Positions 33,240 to 43,080 of a stretch of DNA of 64,000 nt are shown here, piece by piece. The stretch covers positions 74,701,223 to 74,765,222 of the forward strand of contig NC_089230.1 of NCBI RefSeq assembly GCF_963924675.1, in the 5' to 3' direction. The notes under the pieces were generated by a model. That model was not told the DNA's origin. It did no database searches and worked only from the letters and a program-made list of their open reading frames with translations. This DNA is from Phocoena phocoena (Eukaryota; Chordata; Mammalia; Artiodactyla; Phocoenidae). Positions within the stretch are counted from its first letter, which is position 1. Each line of letters opens with the position of its first letter. Position numbers and translations under genes: made by a program.

Positions 33240-34347
33240 CACAGCTAAACATGAACTCATGATCCAAAATTACAGGTCATCTGAGGAAACTGCCAAATAA
33301 CAAAGGCAAAGAGAAGATCTTAAAAGCACTAAGGAAAAAAAATCAATTAATTTTAAGGGAAAAATAATTAGTGTCATATCAAATTTCTCAACAACACCAA
33401 TAAAGATAGAAGACATTAAAATAATATTGTAAAAGTGGTGAGAGGAAATAAATGTCAAACCTGATTTATATACCAGGTTCCACCACAACTCAAGAGGAGG
33501 GAAGAAAGTTATCTAAAAGGAAGGTATGAGACTCAAGCAGAAATGATAGACAAATGGAAAAATCTAATTAAATGTGTAAATCTAAATTAATAAACTAAAT
33601 TGTATATGTTTACATATATATGCTTATACATACATATAAAAACAATGAAAATGTCTCATATGGGTAATAAAATAGTTATTATATAATTAAAATGCTGGGC
33701 AGGGATAACATAAATTGGGAGGATGACAACAAAATTCAAACATTCTAAAGCCCGTGTATTGTTTAAGAAGAGGCTAGATATATAGATAAACATCACAGTT
33801 TGTTTTAATTTATCTTAAATATTAAAACTAAGTACCAAAAGAATAGAAACAGAATATTTAATAGAATAATATAGAGTGTATCTTTCCTACTTATTAGAGG
33901 AAACTTTAGAGGAAGGCAAAAAAGAAGAAAGAAAGAAGCATAAATGAAATAGTCCAGTGTAAAATACAATCCTAATTCTAAGAATCAGTCTAATACAAGA
34001 ATATTAACAATCTCAAAAATGTAAATAAATTATACTTACCAATTAAATTTGGAGATTTTTCAGATTCGACAAAAGTATATTTCTGCTATTCATTACTTGC
34101 AAGTAAAACATGGGATTGTAAATAAAACATGGGATATAGAAATATTGGCTATAAAGAATAGAAAAATATATAGCAGTCATATACTCACCCAAGAAGCTCA
34201 TATGGATCCTTTAATATGAAACAAAATAATCAGGAAAGCAAAAGCATTATTAGAGCTACAAAATTTACAAGTGTTTTAATTTATCAGGAAGATATAAAAA
34301 CCAAACTTGCATGCAGCTAATAATATTAATCTCAAATAAAGTGAAAA
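33240..34347 (+). mobile_element. Old L1 (L1M-type), left half
   Basis: 'aggtcatctgaggaaactgcc', 'aaaggcaaagagaagatcttaaaagcactaag' and the following text follow a decayed old L1 5' coding part. The element continues on the far side of the younger L1, at 41693, where an endonuclease-like stretch appears. The last 11 bp (34337-34347) are the left copy of that younger L1's target duplication. Confidence 0.6.
34337..34347. repeat. Target-site duplication, left copy, of full-length L1
   Basis: TAAAGTGAAAA, identical to 41693-41703. Confidence 0.85.
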
Positions 34348-34722
34348 AAAGTTCTTTTAACATCTTTATTGGAGTATAATTGCTTTACAATGGTGTGTTA
34401 GTTTCTGCTTTATAACAAAGTGAATCAGTTATACATATACATATGTTCCCATATCTCTTCCCTCTTGTGTCTCCCTCCCTCCCAACTTCACTATCACACC
34501 CCTCTAGGTGGTCACAAAGCACCGAGCTGATCTCCCTGTGCTATGTGGCTGCTTCCCACTAGCTATCTATTTTACGTTTGGTAGTGTATATATGTCCATA
34601 CCACTCTCTCACTTTGTCCCAGCTTACCCTTCCCCCTCCCCATATCCTCAAGTCCATTCTCTAGTAGGTCTGTGTCTTTATTCCCGTCTTACCCCTAGGT
34701 TCTTCATGACATTTTTTTTTTC

Positions 34723-37700
34723 TTAGATTCCATATATATGTGTTACCATACGGTATTTGTCTTTCTCCTTCTGAATTACTTCACTCTGTATGACAGACTC
34801 TAGGTCCATCCACCTCACTACAAATAACTCAATTTCGTTTCCTTTTATGGCTGAGTAACATTCCATTGTATATATGTGCCACATCTTCTTTATCCATTCA
34901 TCCGACGATGGACACTTAGGTTGCTTCCATCTCCTGGCTATGGTAAATAGAGCTGCAATGAACATTTTCGAACATGACTCTTTTTGAATTATGGTTTTCT
35001 CAGGGTATGTGCCCAGTAGTGGGATTGCTGGGTCATATGGTAGTTCTATTTGTAGTTTTTTAAGGAACCTCCATACTGTTCTGCATAGTGGCTGTACCAA
35101 TTCACATTTCCACCAGCAGTGCAATAGTCTTCCCTTTTCTCCACACCCTCTCCAGCATTTATTGTTTCTAGATATTTTGATGATGGCCATTCTGACCAGT
35201 GTGAGATGATATCTCATTGTAGTTTTGATTTGCATTTCTCTAATGATTAATGATGTTGAGGATTCTTTCATGTGTTTGTTGGCAATCTGTATATCTTCTT
35301 TGTAGAAATGTCTATTTAGGTCTTCTGCCCATTCTTGGATTGCGTTGTTTGTTTTTTTGTTATTGAGCTGTATGAGCTGCTTGTAAATTTTGGAGATTAA
35401 TCCTTTGTCCGTTGTTTCATTTGCAAATATTTTCTCCCATTCTGAGGGTTGTCTTTTTGTCTTGTTTATGGTTTCCTTTGCTGTGCAAAAGCTTTGAAGT
35501 TTCATTAGGTCCCATTTGTTCATTTTTGTTTTTATTTCCATTTCTCTAGGAGGTGGGCCAAAAAGGATCTTGCTGTGATTTATGTCATAGAGTGTGCTGC
35601 CTATGTTTTGCTCTAAGAGTTTGATAGTTTCTGGACAAACATTTAGGTCTTTAATCCATTTTGAGCTTATTTTTGTGTATGATCTTAGGGAGTGTTCTAA
35701 TCTCATACTTTTACATGTACCTGTCCAGTTTTCCCAGCACCACTTATTGAAGAGGCTGTCCTTTCTCCACTGTACATTCCTGCCTCCTTTATCAAAGATA
35801 AGGTGACCATATGTGCCTGGGTTTCTCTCTGGGCTTTCTATCCTGTTCCATTGATCTATATTTCTGTTTTTGTGCCAGTACCATACTGTCTTCATTACTG
35901 TAGCTTTGTAGTATTGTCTGAAGTCAAGGAGCATGATTCCTACAGCTCCATTTTACTTTCTCAAAATTGCTTTGGCTATTCGGAGTCTTTTGTGTTTCCA
36001 TACAAATTGTGAAATTTTTTGTTCTAGTTCTGTGAAAAATGCCAGTGGTATTTTGATAGGGATTGCATTGAATCTGTAGATTGCTTTGGATAGTAGAGTC
36101 ATTTTCACAACGTTGATTCTTCCAATCCAAAAACATGGTATATCTCTCCATCTATTTGTATCATCATTAATTTCTTTCATCAGTGTCTTCTAATTTTCTG
36201 CATACATCCTTAGGTAGGTTTATTCCTAGATACTTTATTCTTTTTATTGCAATGGTAAATGGGAGTGTTTTCTTAATTTCACTTTCAGATTTTTCATCAT
36301 TAGTGTATAGGAATGCCAGAGATTTCTGTGCATTAATTTTGTATCCTGATACTTTACCAAATTCATTGATAAGCTCTAGTAGTTTTCTGGTAGCATCTTT
36401 AGGATTCTCTATGTATAGTATCATGTCATCTGCAAACAGTGACAGCTTTACTTCATCTTTTCTAATTTGGATTCCTTTTATTTCCTTTTCTTCTCCAATT
36501 GCTGTGGCTAAAACTTCCAAAACAATGTTGAATAAGAATGGTGAGAGTGGACAACCTTGTCTTGTTTCTGATCTTAGTGGAAATGGTTTCAGTTTTTCAC
36601 CATTGAGGATGATGTTGGCTGTGGGTTTGTCATATATGGCCTTTTTTATGTTGAGGAAAGTTACCTCTATGCCTACTTTCTGCAGGGTTTTTTATCATAA
36701 ATGGTGTTGAATTTTGTCAAAAGCTTTCTCTGCATCTATTGCGATGATCATATGGTTTTTCTCCTTCAATTTGTTAATATGGTGTATCACGTTGATTGTT
36801 TCCGTATATTGAATAATCCTTGCATTCCTGGAATAAACCCCACCTGATCATGGTGTATGATCCTTTTAATGTGCTGTTGGATTCTGTTCGCTAGTGTTTT
36901 GTTGAGGATTTTTGCATCTATGTTCATCAGTGATATTGGCCTGTAGTTTTCTTTCTTTGTGACATCTTTGTCTGGTTTTAGTATCAGGGTGGTGGTGGCC
37001 TTGTAGAATGAGTTTGGGAGTGTTCCTCCGTCTGCTATATTTTGGAAGAAGTTGAGAAGGAGAGGTGTTAGCTCTTCTCTAGATGTTTGATAGAATTTGC
37101 CTGTGAAGCCATCTGGTCCTGGGCTTTTTTTGTTGGAAGATTTTAAATCACAGTTTCAATTTCAGTGCTTGTGATTGGTCTTTTCATATTTTCTATTCCT
37201 TCCTGGTTCAGTCTCAGAAGCTTGTGCATTTCTAAGAATTTGTCCATTTCTTCCAGTTTGTCCATTTTATTGGCATATAGTTGCTTGTATTAATATCTCA
37301 TGACCGTTTGTATTTCTGCAGTGACAGTTGTTACTTCTCCTTTTTCATTTCTAATTCTATTAATTTGAGTCTTCTCCCTTTTTTTTCTTGATGAGTCTGG
37401 CTAATATTTTATCAATTTTTTTTATCTTCTCATAAAACCATCTTTTAGTTTTATTGATCTTTGCTATAGTTTCCTTCATTTATTTTTCATTTATTTCTGA
37501 TCTGATCTTTATGATTTCTTTCCTTCTGCTAACTTGGGGGGTTTTTTTATTCTTCTTTCTCTAATTGCTTTAGGTGCAAGCTTAGGTTGTTTATTTGAGA
37601 TGTTTCCTGTTTCTTAAGGTAGGATTGTATTGCTATAAACTTCCCTCTTAGAACTGCTTTTGCTGCATCCCATAGGTTTGGGGTTGTCGTGTCTCCATTG

Positions 37701-38710
37701 TCATTTGTTTCTAGGTATTTTTTGATTTCCTCTTGGTTTTCTTCAGTGATCACTTTGTTATTAAGTCGTGTATTGTTTAGCCTCCGTGTGTTTGTATTTT
37801 TTACAGATCTTTTCCTGTAATTGATATCTAGTCTCATAGTATTGTGGTCGGAAAAGATACTTGATACAATTTCAATTTTCTTAAATTTACCAAGGCTTGA
37901 TTTGCGACCCAAGATATGATCTACCCTGGAGAATGTTCCATGAGCAGTTGAGAAAAATGTGTATTCTGTTGTTTTTGGGTGGAATGTCCTATAGATATCA
38001 ATTAAGTCCATCTTGTTTAATGTATCATTTAAAGCTTGTGTTTCCTTATTTATTTTCATTTTGGATGATATGTCCATTGGTGAAAGTGGAGTGTTAAAGT
38101 CCCCTGCTATGAATGTGTTACTGTCAATTTTCCCTTTTATGGCTTTTAGTATTTGCCTTATGTATTGAGGTGATCCTATGTTGGGTGCATAAATATTTAC
38201 AATTGTTATATCTTCTTCTTGGATCGATCCCTTGATCATTGTGTAGCATCCTTCTTTGTCTCTTGTAATAATCTTTATTTTAAAGTCTATTTTGTCTGAT
38301 ATGAGAATTGCTACCACAGCTTTCTTTTTTTCCTTTTTTCTTTTTTTTTTTTGTGGTACACGGGCCTCTCACTGTTGTGGCCTCTCCTGTTGCAGAGCAC
38401 AGACTCCGGACGTGCAGGCTCAGAGGCCATGGATCACAGGCCCAGCCGCTCCACAGCCTGTGGGATCTTCCCGGACCTTGGCACGAACCTGTGTCCCCTG
38501 CATTGGCAAGTGGACTCTCAACCACGGCACCACAAGGGAAGCCCCTCCAGCTTTCTTTTGATTTCCATTTGCATGGAATATCTTTTTCCATCCCCTCACT
38601 TTCAGTCTGTATGTGTTCCTAGGTCTGAAGTGGGTCTCTTGTACACAGCATATATATGTCTTGTTTTTGTATCCATTCAGCCAATCTGTGTCTTTTGGTG
38701 GGAGCATTTA
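34723..38710 (-). pseudogene. L1 ORF2 (endonuclease / reverse transcriptase), broken
   Basis: L1 ORF2p normally nicks target DNA and reverse-transcribes its own RNA at the nick. Seen here on the minus strand: N-terminal endonuclease sequence (QETHFRPRNTYRLKVRG-type, about 38650-38550); a 12-bp-duplicated SINE insertion at 38329-38547; 256 further residues of endonuclease and linker (38317-37547) with GDFN (38104-38093) and SDHN (37852-37841); reverse-transcriptase motif PGPDGF (37123-37106); the catalytic FADD (36436-36425); pieces at 36520-36167 and 36180-35953; and a 403-codon open C-terminal part (35934-34723) that includes the Cys-rich [20 protein letters not shown] segment. Frameshifts or stops interrupt the frame near 38660, 37546, between 37546 and 36520, and near 36170 and 35940. 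Not functional. Confidence 0.93.
38329..38547 (-). mobile_element. CHR-2-type SINE nested in L1 ORF2
   Basis: CAGCTTTCTTTT is present at 38317-38328 and 38548-38559. Between them is a minus-strand CHR-2 SINE with interrupted poly(T) at the left. It interrupts the endonuclease part of ORF2 in the same orientation as the host L1. It is more mutated than the copies at 461 and 26128 ('ggcaccacaagggaagcc'). Confidence 0.96.
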
Positions 38711-38816
38711 ATCCATTTACATTTAAGGTAATAATTGATACGTATGTCCTATTCCCATTTTCTTAATTGTTTTGGGTTTGTTATTGTAGGTCTTTTCCTT
38801 CTCTTGTGTTTCTTGT

Positions 38817-39706
38817 CTAGAGAAGTCCCTTTAGCATTTGTTGTAAAGCTGGTTTGTTGGTGCTGAACTCTCTCAGCTTTTCCTTGTCTGTAAAGCTTTC
38901 AATTTCTCCATCAAATCTGAATGAGATCCTTGCTGGGTAGAGTAATCTTGGTTGTAGGTTTTTCTCCTTCATCACTTTAAATATGTCCTGCCAGTCCCTT
39001 CTGGCTTGCAGAGTTTCTGCTGAAAGTTCAGGTGTTAACCTTATGGGGATTCCCTTGTGTGTTATTTGTTGTTTTTCCCTTGCTGCTTTTAATATGTTTT
39101 CTTTGTATTTAATTTTTGACAGTTTGATTAATATGTGTCTTGGCATATTTCTCCTTGGATTTATCCTATATGGGACTCTCTGTGCTTCCTGGACTTAACT
39201 ATTTCCTTTCCCATATTAGGGAAGTGTTCAACTATAATCTCTTCAAATATTTTCTCAGTCCCTTTATTTTTCTCTTCTTCTTCTGGAACCCCTATAATTC
39301 GACTGTTGGTGCATTTAATGTTGTCCCAGAGGTCTCTGAGACTGTCCTCAGTTCTTTTCATTCTTTTTTCTTTATTCTGCTCTGCAGTAGTTATTTCCAC
39401 TATTTTATCTTCCAGGTGACTTATCCGTTCTTCTGCCTCAGTTATTCTGCTATTGATCCCATCTAGAGTACTTTTAATTTCATTTATTGTGTTGTTCATC
39501 GTTGCTTGTTTCATCTTTAGTTCTTCTAGGTCCTTGTTAAATGTTTCTTGCATTTTGTCTATTCTATTTCCAAGATTTTGGATCATCTTTACTATCATTA
39601 TTCGGAATTCTTTTTCAGGTAGACTGCCTATTTCCTCTTCATTTGTTAGGTCTGGTGGGTTTCTATCTTACTCCTTCATGTGCTGTGTGTTTTTCTGTCT
39701 TTTCAT
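38817..39706 (-). pseudogene. L1 ORF1 (RNA-binding chaperone), broken
   Basis: L1 ORF1p is a trimeric RNA-binding protein that coats L1 RNA. The likely start ATG is at 39706-39704 (MKRQKNTQHMKE), but codon 13 is a TAA (39670-39668). Beyond it the frame reads through an E/K/N-rich heptad-like coiled coil (IDKMQETFNKDLEELKMKQ on to ITEAEERISHLEDKI) and into the RNA-binding domain (SRIIGVPEEEEKNKGTEKIF). A one-base shift near 39170 breaks it; the C-terminal domain continues in another frame (INPRRNMPRHILIKLSKIK to the stop at 38817). Overall length, about 296 codons, is normal for the family. Confidence 0.93.
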
Positions 39707-39803
39707 TTTGCTTATCTTACTGTGTTTGGGGTCTCCTTTTTGCAGGCTGCAGGTTCGTAGTTCCCGTTGTGCTTGGTGTCTGTCCCCAGTGGCTAAAGTT
39801 GGT

Positions 39804-40196
39804 TCAGTGGGTTGTGTAGGCTTCCTGATGGAGGGGACTAGTGCCTGTGTTCTCGTGGATGAGGCTGGATCTTGTCTTTCTGGTGGGCAGGTCCACGTGT
39901 GGTGTTTTGTTTTGGGGTGTCTGTGGCCTTATTATGATTTTAGGCAGCCTCTCTGCTAGTGGGTGGGGTTGTGTTCCTGTCTTGCTAGTTGTTTGGCATA
40001 TGGTGTCCAGCACTGTAGCTTGCTGGTCGTTGAGTGAAGCTGGGTGTCGGTGTTGAGATGGAGATCTCTGGGAGATTTTCGCCATTTGATATTGGAGTTG
40101 GGAGGTCTCTTGTGGACCAGTGACCTGAAGCTGGCTCTCCCACCTCAGAGGCACAGCACTGACTGCTGGCTGGAGCACCAAGAGCCTTTCATCCAC
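39804..40196 (-). other. 130-codon open frame in the L1 5' UTR, sense to ORF1
   Basis: Open from ATG at 40196 to the stop at 39804, ending about 100 bp before ORF1. Translation is rich in Q, P, T and S (MDERLLVLQPAVSAVPLRWE at the N-terminus) with no domain I recognise. It may be a by-product of the UTR, an upstream ORF, or a remnant of a 5'-extended ORF1. Its survival in an element whose ORF1 and ORF2 are both broken is noted, but one copy cannot show selection. Confidence 0.3.
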
Positions 40197-40206
40197 ACGG
40201 CTCAGA

Positions 40207-40360
40207 ATAAAAGGGAGAAAAAGTAAAGAAAGAAAGAAAGACGGAGGGAGGGAGGGCGGGAGGGAAGGAAGGAAAGAAAGAAAGAAGATAATATAAAATA
40301 AAGTAATTAAAATAAAAAATAATTATTAAGAAAAAAAAATTTTTTTAAAGAAAAAAAAAC
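40207..40360. repeat. GA-rich and A-rich low-complexity tract in L1 5' UTR
   Basis: AAAG, GGGA and GGAA units (40207-40290) followed by an A/T-only stretch to about 40360. Confidence 0.9.
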
Positions 40361-41670
40361 GGACAGATAGAACCCTAGGACAAATGGTGGAAGCAAAGCT
40401 ATACAGAGAAAATCTCACACAGAAGCATACACATACACACTCTGAAAAAGAGGAAAAGGGGAAAAAATCATAAATCTTGCTCTAAAAGTCCACCTCCTCA
40501 ATTTGGGATGATTCGTTGTCTATTCAGGTATTCCACAGATGCAGGTACACCAAATTGATTGTGGAGCTTTAATCCGCTGCTCCTGAGGCTGCTGAGAGCA
40601 ATTTCCCTTTCTCTTCCTTGTTCTCACAGCTCCCGGGGCTCAGCTTTGGATTTGGCCCCACCTTTGCGTGTAGGTCGCCGGAGGGCGTCTGTTGTTCGCT
40701 CAGACAGGACGGGGTTAAAGGAGCCGCTGATTTGGGGGCTCTGGCTCACTCAGGCCTGGGGGAGGGAGGGGCTCTGAGTGAGGGGCGGGCCTGCAGCGGC
40801 AGAGGCCGACATGACGTTACAGCAGCCTGAGGCGCGCCGTGCATTCTCTCAGGTAAGTTGTCCCTGGATGATGGGACCCTCGCAGTGGCGGGCTGTACAG
40901 GCTCCCCGGAAGGGGGGTGTGGACAGTGACCTGTGCTCGCACAGAGGTTACTTGGTGGCGGCAGCAGCGGCCTTAGCGTCTCATGCCTGTCTCTGGGGTC
41001 CGCGCTGATAGCCATGGCTCGCGCCCGTCTCTGGAGCTCCTTTAAGCAGCGCTCTGAATCCCCTCCCCTTGCTCACCAGGCAACAAAGAGGGAAGAAGAA
41101 GTCTCTTGCCTCTTCGGCAGGTCCAGACTTTTTCCCAGACTCCCTCCCGGCCAGCCGTGGCGCACTAACCCCCTGCAGGCTGTGTTCACGCCGCCAACCC
41201 CAGTCCTCTCCCGGCGCTCCGACCGAAGCCGGAGCCTCAGCTCCCAGCCTCACCCGCCCCGGTGGGTGAGCAGACAAGCCTCTCGGGCTGCTGAGTGCCG
41301 GTCGGCCCTGATCCTCTGTGCGGGAATCTCCCCGCTTTGCCTTCCGCACCCCTGTGGCTGCGCTCTCCTCCGCGGCTCCAAAGCTTCCCCCGTCCGCCAC
41401 CCAGTCTCCACCCACGAAGGGGCTTCCTAGTGTGTAGAAACCTTTCCTCCTTCACGGCTCCCTCCCACTGGTGCAGGTCCCATCCCTATTCTTTTGTCTC
41501 TATTTATTCTTTTTTCTTTTGCCCTACCCAGGTACGTGGGGGGTTTCTTGCCTTTTGGGAGGTCTGAGGTCTGCCAGTGTTCAGTAGGTGTTCTGTAGGA
41601 GCTGTTCCACGTGTAAGATGTATTTCTGGTGTATCTGTGGGGAGGAAGGTGATCTCCATGTGTTACTCTT

Positions 41671-41680
41671 CCGCCATCTT
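41671..41680 (-). promoter_or_regulatory. YY1-type motif near the L1 5' end
   Basis: Minus strand reads AAGATGGCGG starting 12-13 bases from the element's first base. AAGATGGC is the YY1 core, and in human L1 a YY1 site at about +13 to +21 fixes the start of transcription. The equivalent role here is inference from position. Confidence 0.6.
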
Positions 41681-41692
41681 CCCCCTCTCCTC

Positions 41693-41703
41693 TAAAGTGA
41701 AAA
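41693..41703. repeat. Target-site duplication, right copy, of full-length L1
   Basis: TAAAGTGAAAA, identical to 34337-34347. Confidence 0.85.
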
Positions 41704-42255
41704 TTAACAAAACTGGAAATCAAAAGAGATGTTTGACAAATCCACTGTCATAGTGGTAGATTTTAACACATCTAAGTAACTGAAAGATCAGGAAGACCAG
41801 ATATTAGAAAGAATACAGATTTGAATAATAATGTGCTTTCTTTAAAGAGCATTTATAGAACTCTGCATCCATCAGTTAGACCATAATTTCTTCTTATGTA
41901 TTCATACAACAGTTATGAAAATTTACCATATATTAGATTATAAAGTAAGTCTGTCAAAGAACAAATATGAATGTCCCAATATTATACAGCCTCGAAATCA
42001 TAGTCTTGTGTATTTGAAACAAACAAAAAAATCCAATTCTAAATGATTAATGGATTAAAGAAAACTTAATAATAAAAACTAGAGAATACTAAGAAGTAAA
42101 TGATAAATTATTACATATAAAAGCTTGTGGAATGCAATTGAGCTCTTGGTTAGAGGGAAACGTATAGCTTTAGATGCTTACATGACAAGATGATAAAATC
42201 AAAATCTTGAAAAGCTAAGGGTATCTCTCAATAATTTGGAAAAATTCAAATGAAT
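41704..42255 (+). mobile_element. Old L1 (L1M-type), right half
   Basis: Continues the element at 33240-34347 in the same orientation: 'ggtagattttaacacatctaagtaactgaaag' encodes a decayed DFNTS-like endonuclease motif, followed by 'gcatttatagaactctgcatcc' and 'ttagagggaaacgtatagctttagatgcttac' in the order seen in L1 ORF2. All frames decayed. Confidence 0.65.
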
Positions 42256-42705
42256 CTAAATCATTTTGTAGTCTTTTATGAGATAGTCAGGTGTGGCTAC
42301 AAGAGGAGAGGTTTAAGAGAAAACGAGTTTATTTTACTCACAGATCCTAGAGAGGAGGCACTGCACATGCAGGACCACGTGGGAAAGATACCAAGATGAT
42401 CAGGAGGCAAAAGCCAGGGGAAGATTTAGGCCACTGACTTTATTGGGGTTTCCATGGAAAAGGCAGGTAAAGCAGAGTGAACAGTTAAGGATGAGCTATT
42501 TGAATAATTTTGGAAGGGCTTTGGGCTTTAGGAGCGGTCCCTCGTTGAGTGGTTTCTGGCCCTGGATGTTAAAGGCAGAGGAATATTGCCTCTGGGGTGC
42601 AAGAGCCAGATGGAGGAGGCATGGCTCTGGGCTGGTTAGTCTGTATATCAAGGGCATGCTCCTTCTTGGGTTCTTGCCTATATTTAAGAATTGGCTAGCC
42701 CATCA
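42256..42705. mobile_element. Unidentified ~450-bp insertion in the old L1, LTR-like
   Basis: L1-like, A-rich sequence stops near 42255 and resumes near 42706. The intervening sequence has quite different composition (G-rich: 'gtgggaaagataccaagatgatcaggaggc', 'tttattggggtttccatgg', 'gttagtctgtatatcaagggcatgctcc'). It resembles an LTR or other medium-reiteration element in reverse, but I cannot name the family or find a target duplication. Confidence 0.4.
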
Positions 42706-43080
42706 TAAATACAGAAAAGGTAAAAAATATTTAAAATACACAAAGTAGAAAGAAGGACATAATAAGACTCAGGCATTTATGAAGTAGATGAAAATATACA
42801 CTAAAAAGGATCAACAAAGCAAACATCAGTTTATTGAAAGACTAATTACACCAGTTAAAGAACTCTGGCAATATTGATCAGGGCAAACACAATTAAAAAC
42901 GTTTGGAATTAAAATAGGAAATAACTAAATATACTGGAGATGTTACATAATATGCAACAAAAACTTTAATGTAGAAAAAATTTGAAAACTTAGATCATTT
43001 TCTAAAATGTGTCAAAATAGACTCAAGAATAGATAGAAAATTGAAATAAACCTATAATCATTTTAAAAGATGGAATTGAC
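42706..43080 (+). mobile_element. Old L1 (L1M-type), continued
   Basis: A-rich decayed ORF2: 'agtagaaagaaggacataataag', 'atttatgaagtagatgaaaatatac', 'ggatcaacaaagcaaac', 'gggcaaacacaa'. Ends near 43080 in single-copy-looking sequence. Confidence 0.55.

Larger units (their letters stand above)
34348..41692 (-). mobile_element. Full-length cetartiodactyl-type LINE-1
   Basis: About 7.3 kb (about 7.1 kb without the nested SINE) running from a 5' end at 41692 to a 3' end at 34348, flanked by the 11-bp duplication TAAAGTGAAAA. Order on the minus strand: 5' UTR about 2 kb, ORF1 (39706-38817), ORF2 (about 38710-34723), 375-bp 3' UTR with AATAAA (complement at 34365-34370) and a short eroded A-rich end. 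ORF1 and ORF2 are both broken, so the copy cannot move by itself. The bases at the junction do not show the usual TT/AAAA endonuclease preference clearly, perhaps through later mutation. Confidence 0.94.
39707..41692 (-). promoter_or_regulatory. L1 5' UTR and internal promoter region
   Basis: About 2 kb upstream of ORF1. The distal part (about 40560-41500) is strongly GC- and CpG-rich compared with the rest of the window. The ORF1-proximal part is less so, and between them lies an A/GA-rich tract (40207-40360). In mammals the L1 5' UTR contains the Pol II promoter. Promoter activity is inferred from position and composition only. The many short open frames across the GC-rich part on both strands are best explained by composition. 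Confidence 0.75.

Noticed and set aside
35594..39959. Plus-strand open frames of 60-175 codons rich in F, L, S and C across this region, some looking like membrane proteins.
   Set aside because: They are antisense shadows of L1 ORF1 and ORF2. The antisense of K/N/E-rich L1 coding sequence always looks hydrophobic.
40200..40300. Regularly spaced AAAG/GGGA units that could suggest a tandem satellite or a CRISPR-like array.
   Set aside because: Simple purine repeat inside the L1 5' UTR; there are no unique spacers between conserved repeats.
40559..41723. Cluster of overlapping open frames on both strands (up to 165 codons) in a GC-rich island, looking like a CpG-island gene start.
   Set aside because: The island lies inside the 5' UTR of the full-length L1, bounded by its target duplication at 41693. 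Long frames on both strands follow from high GC. No domain is recognised.
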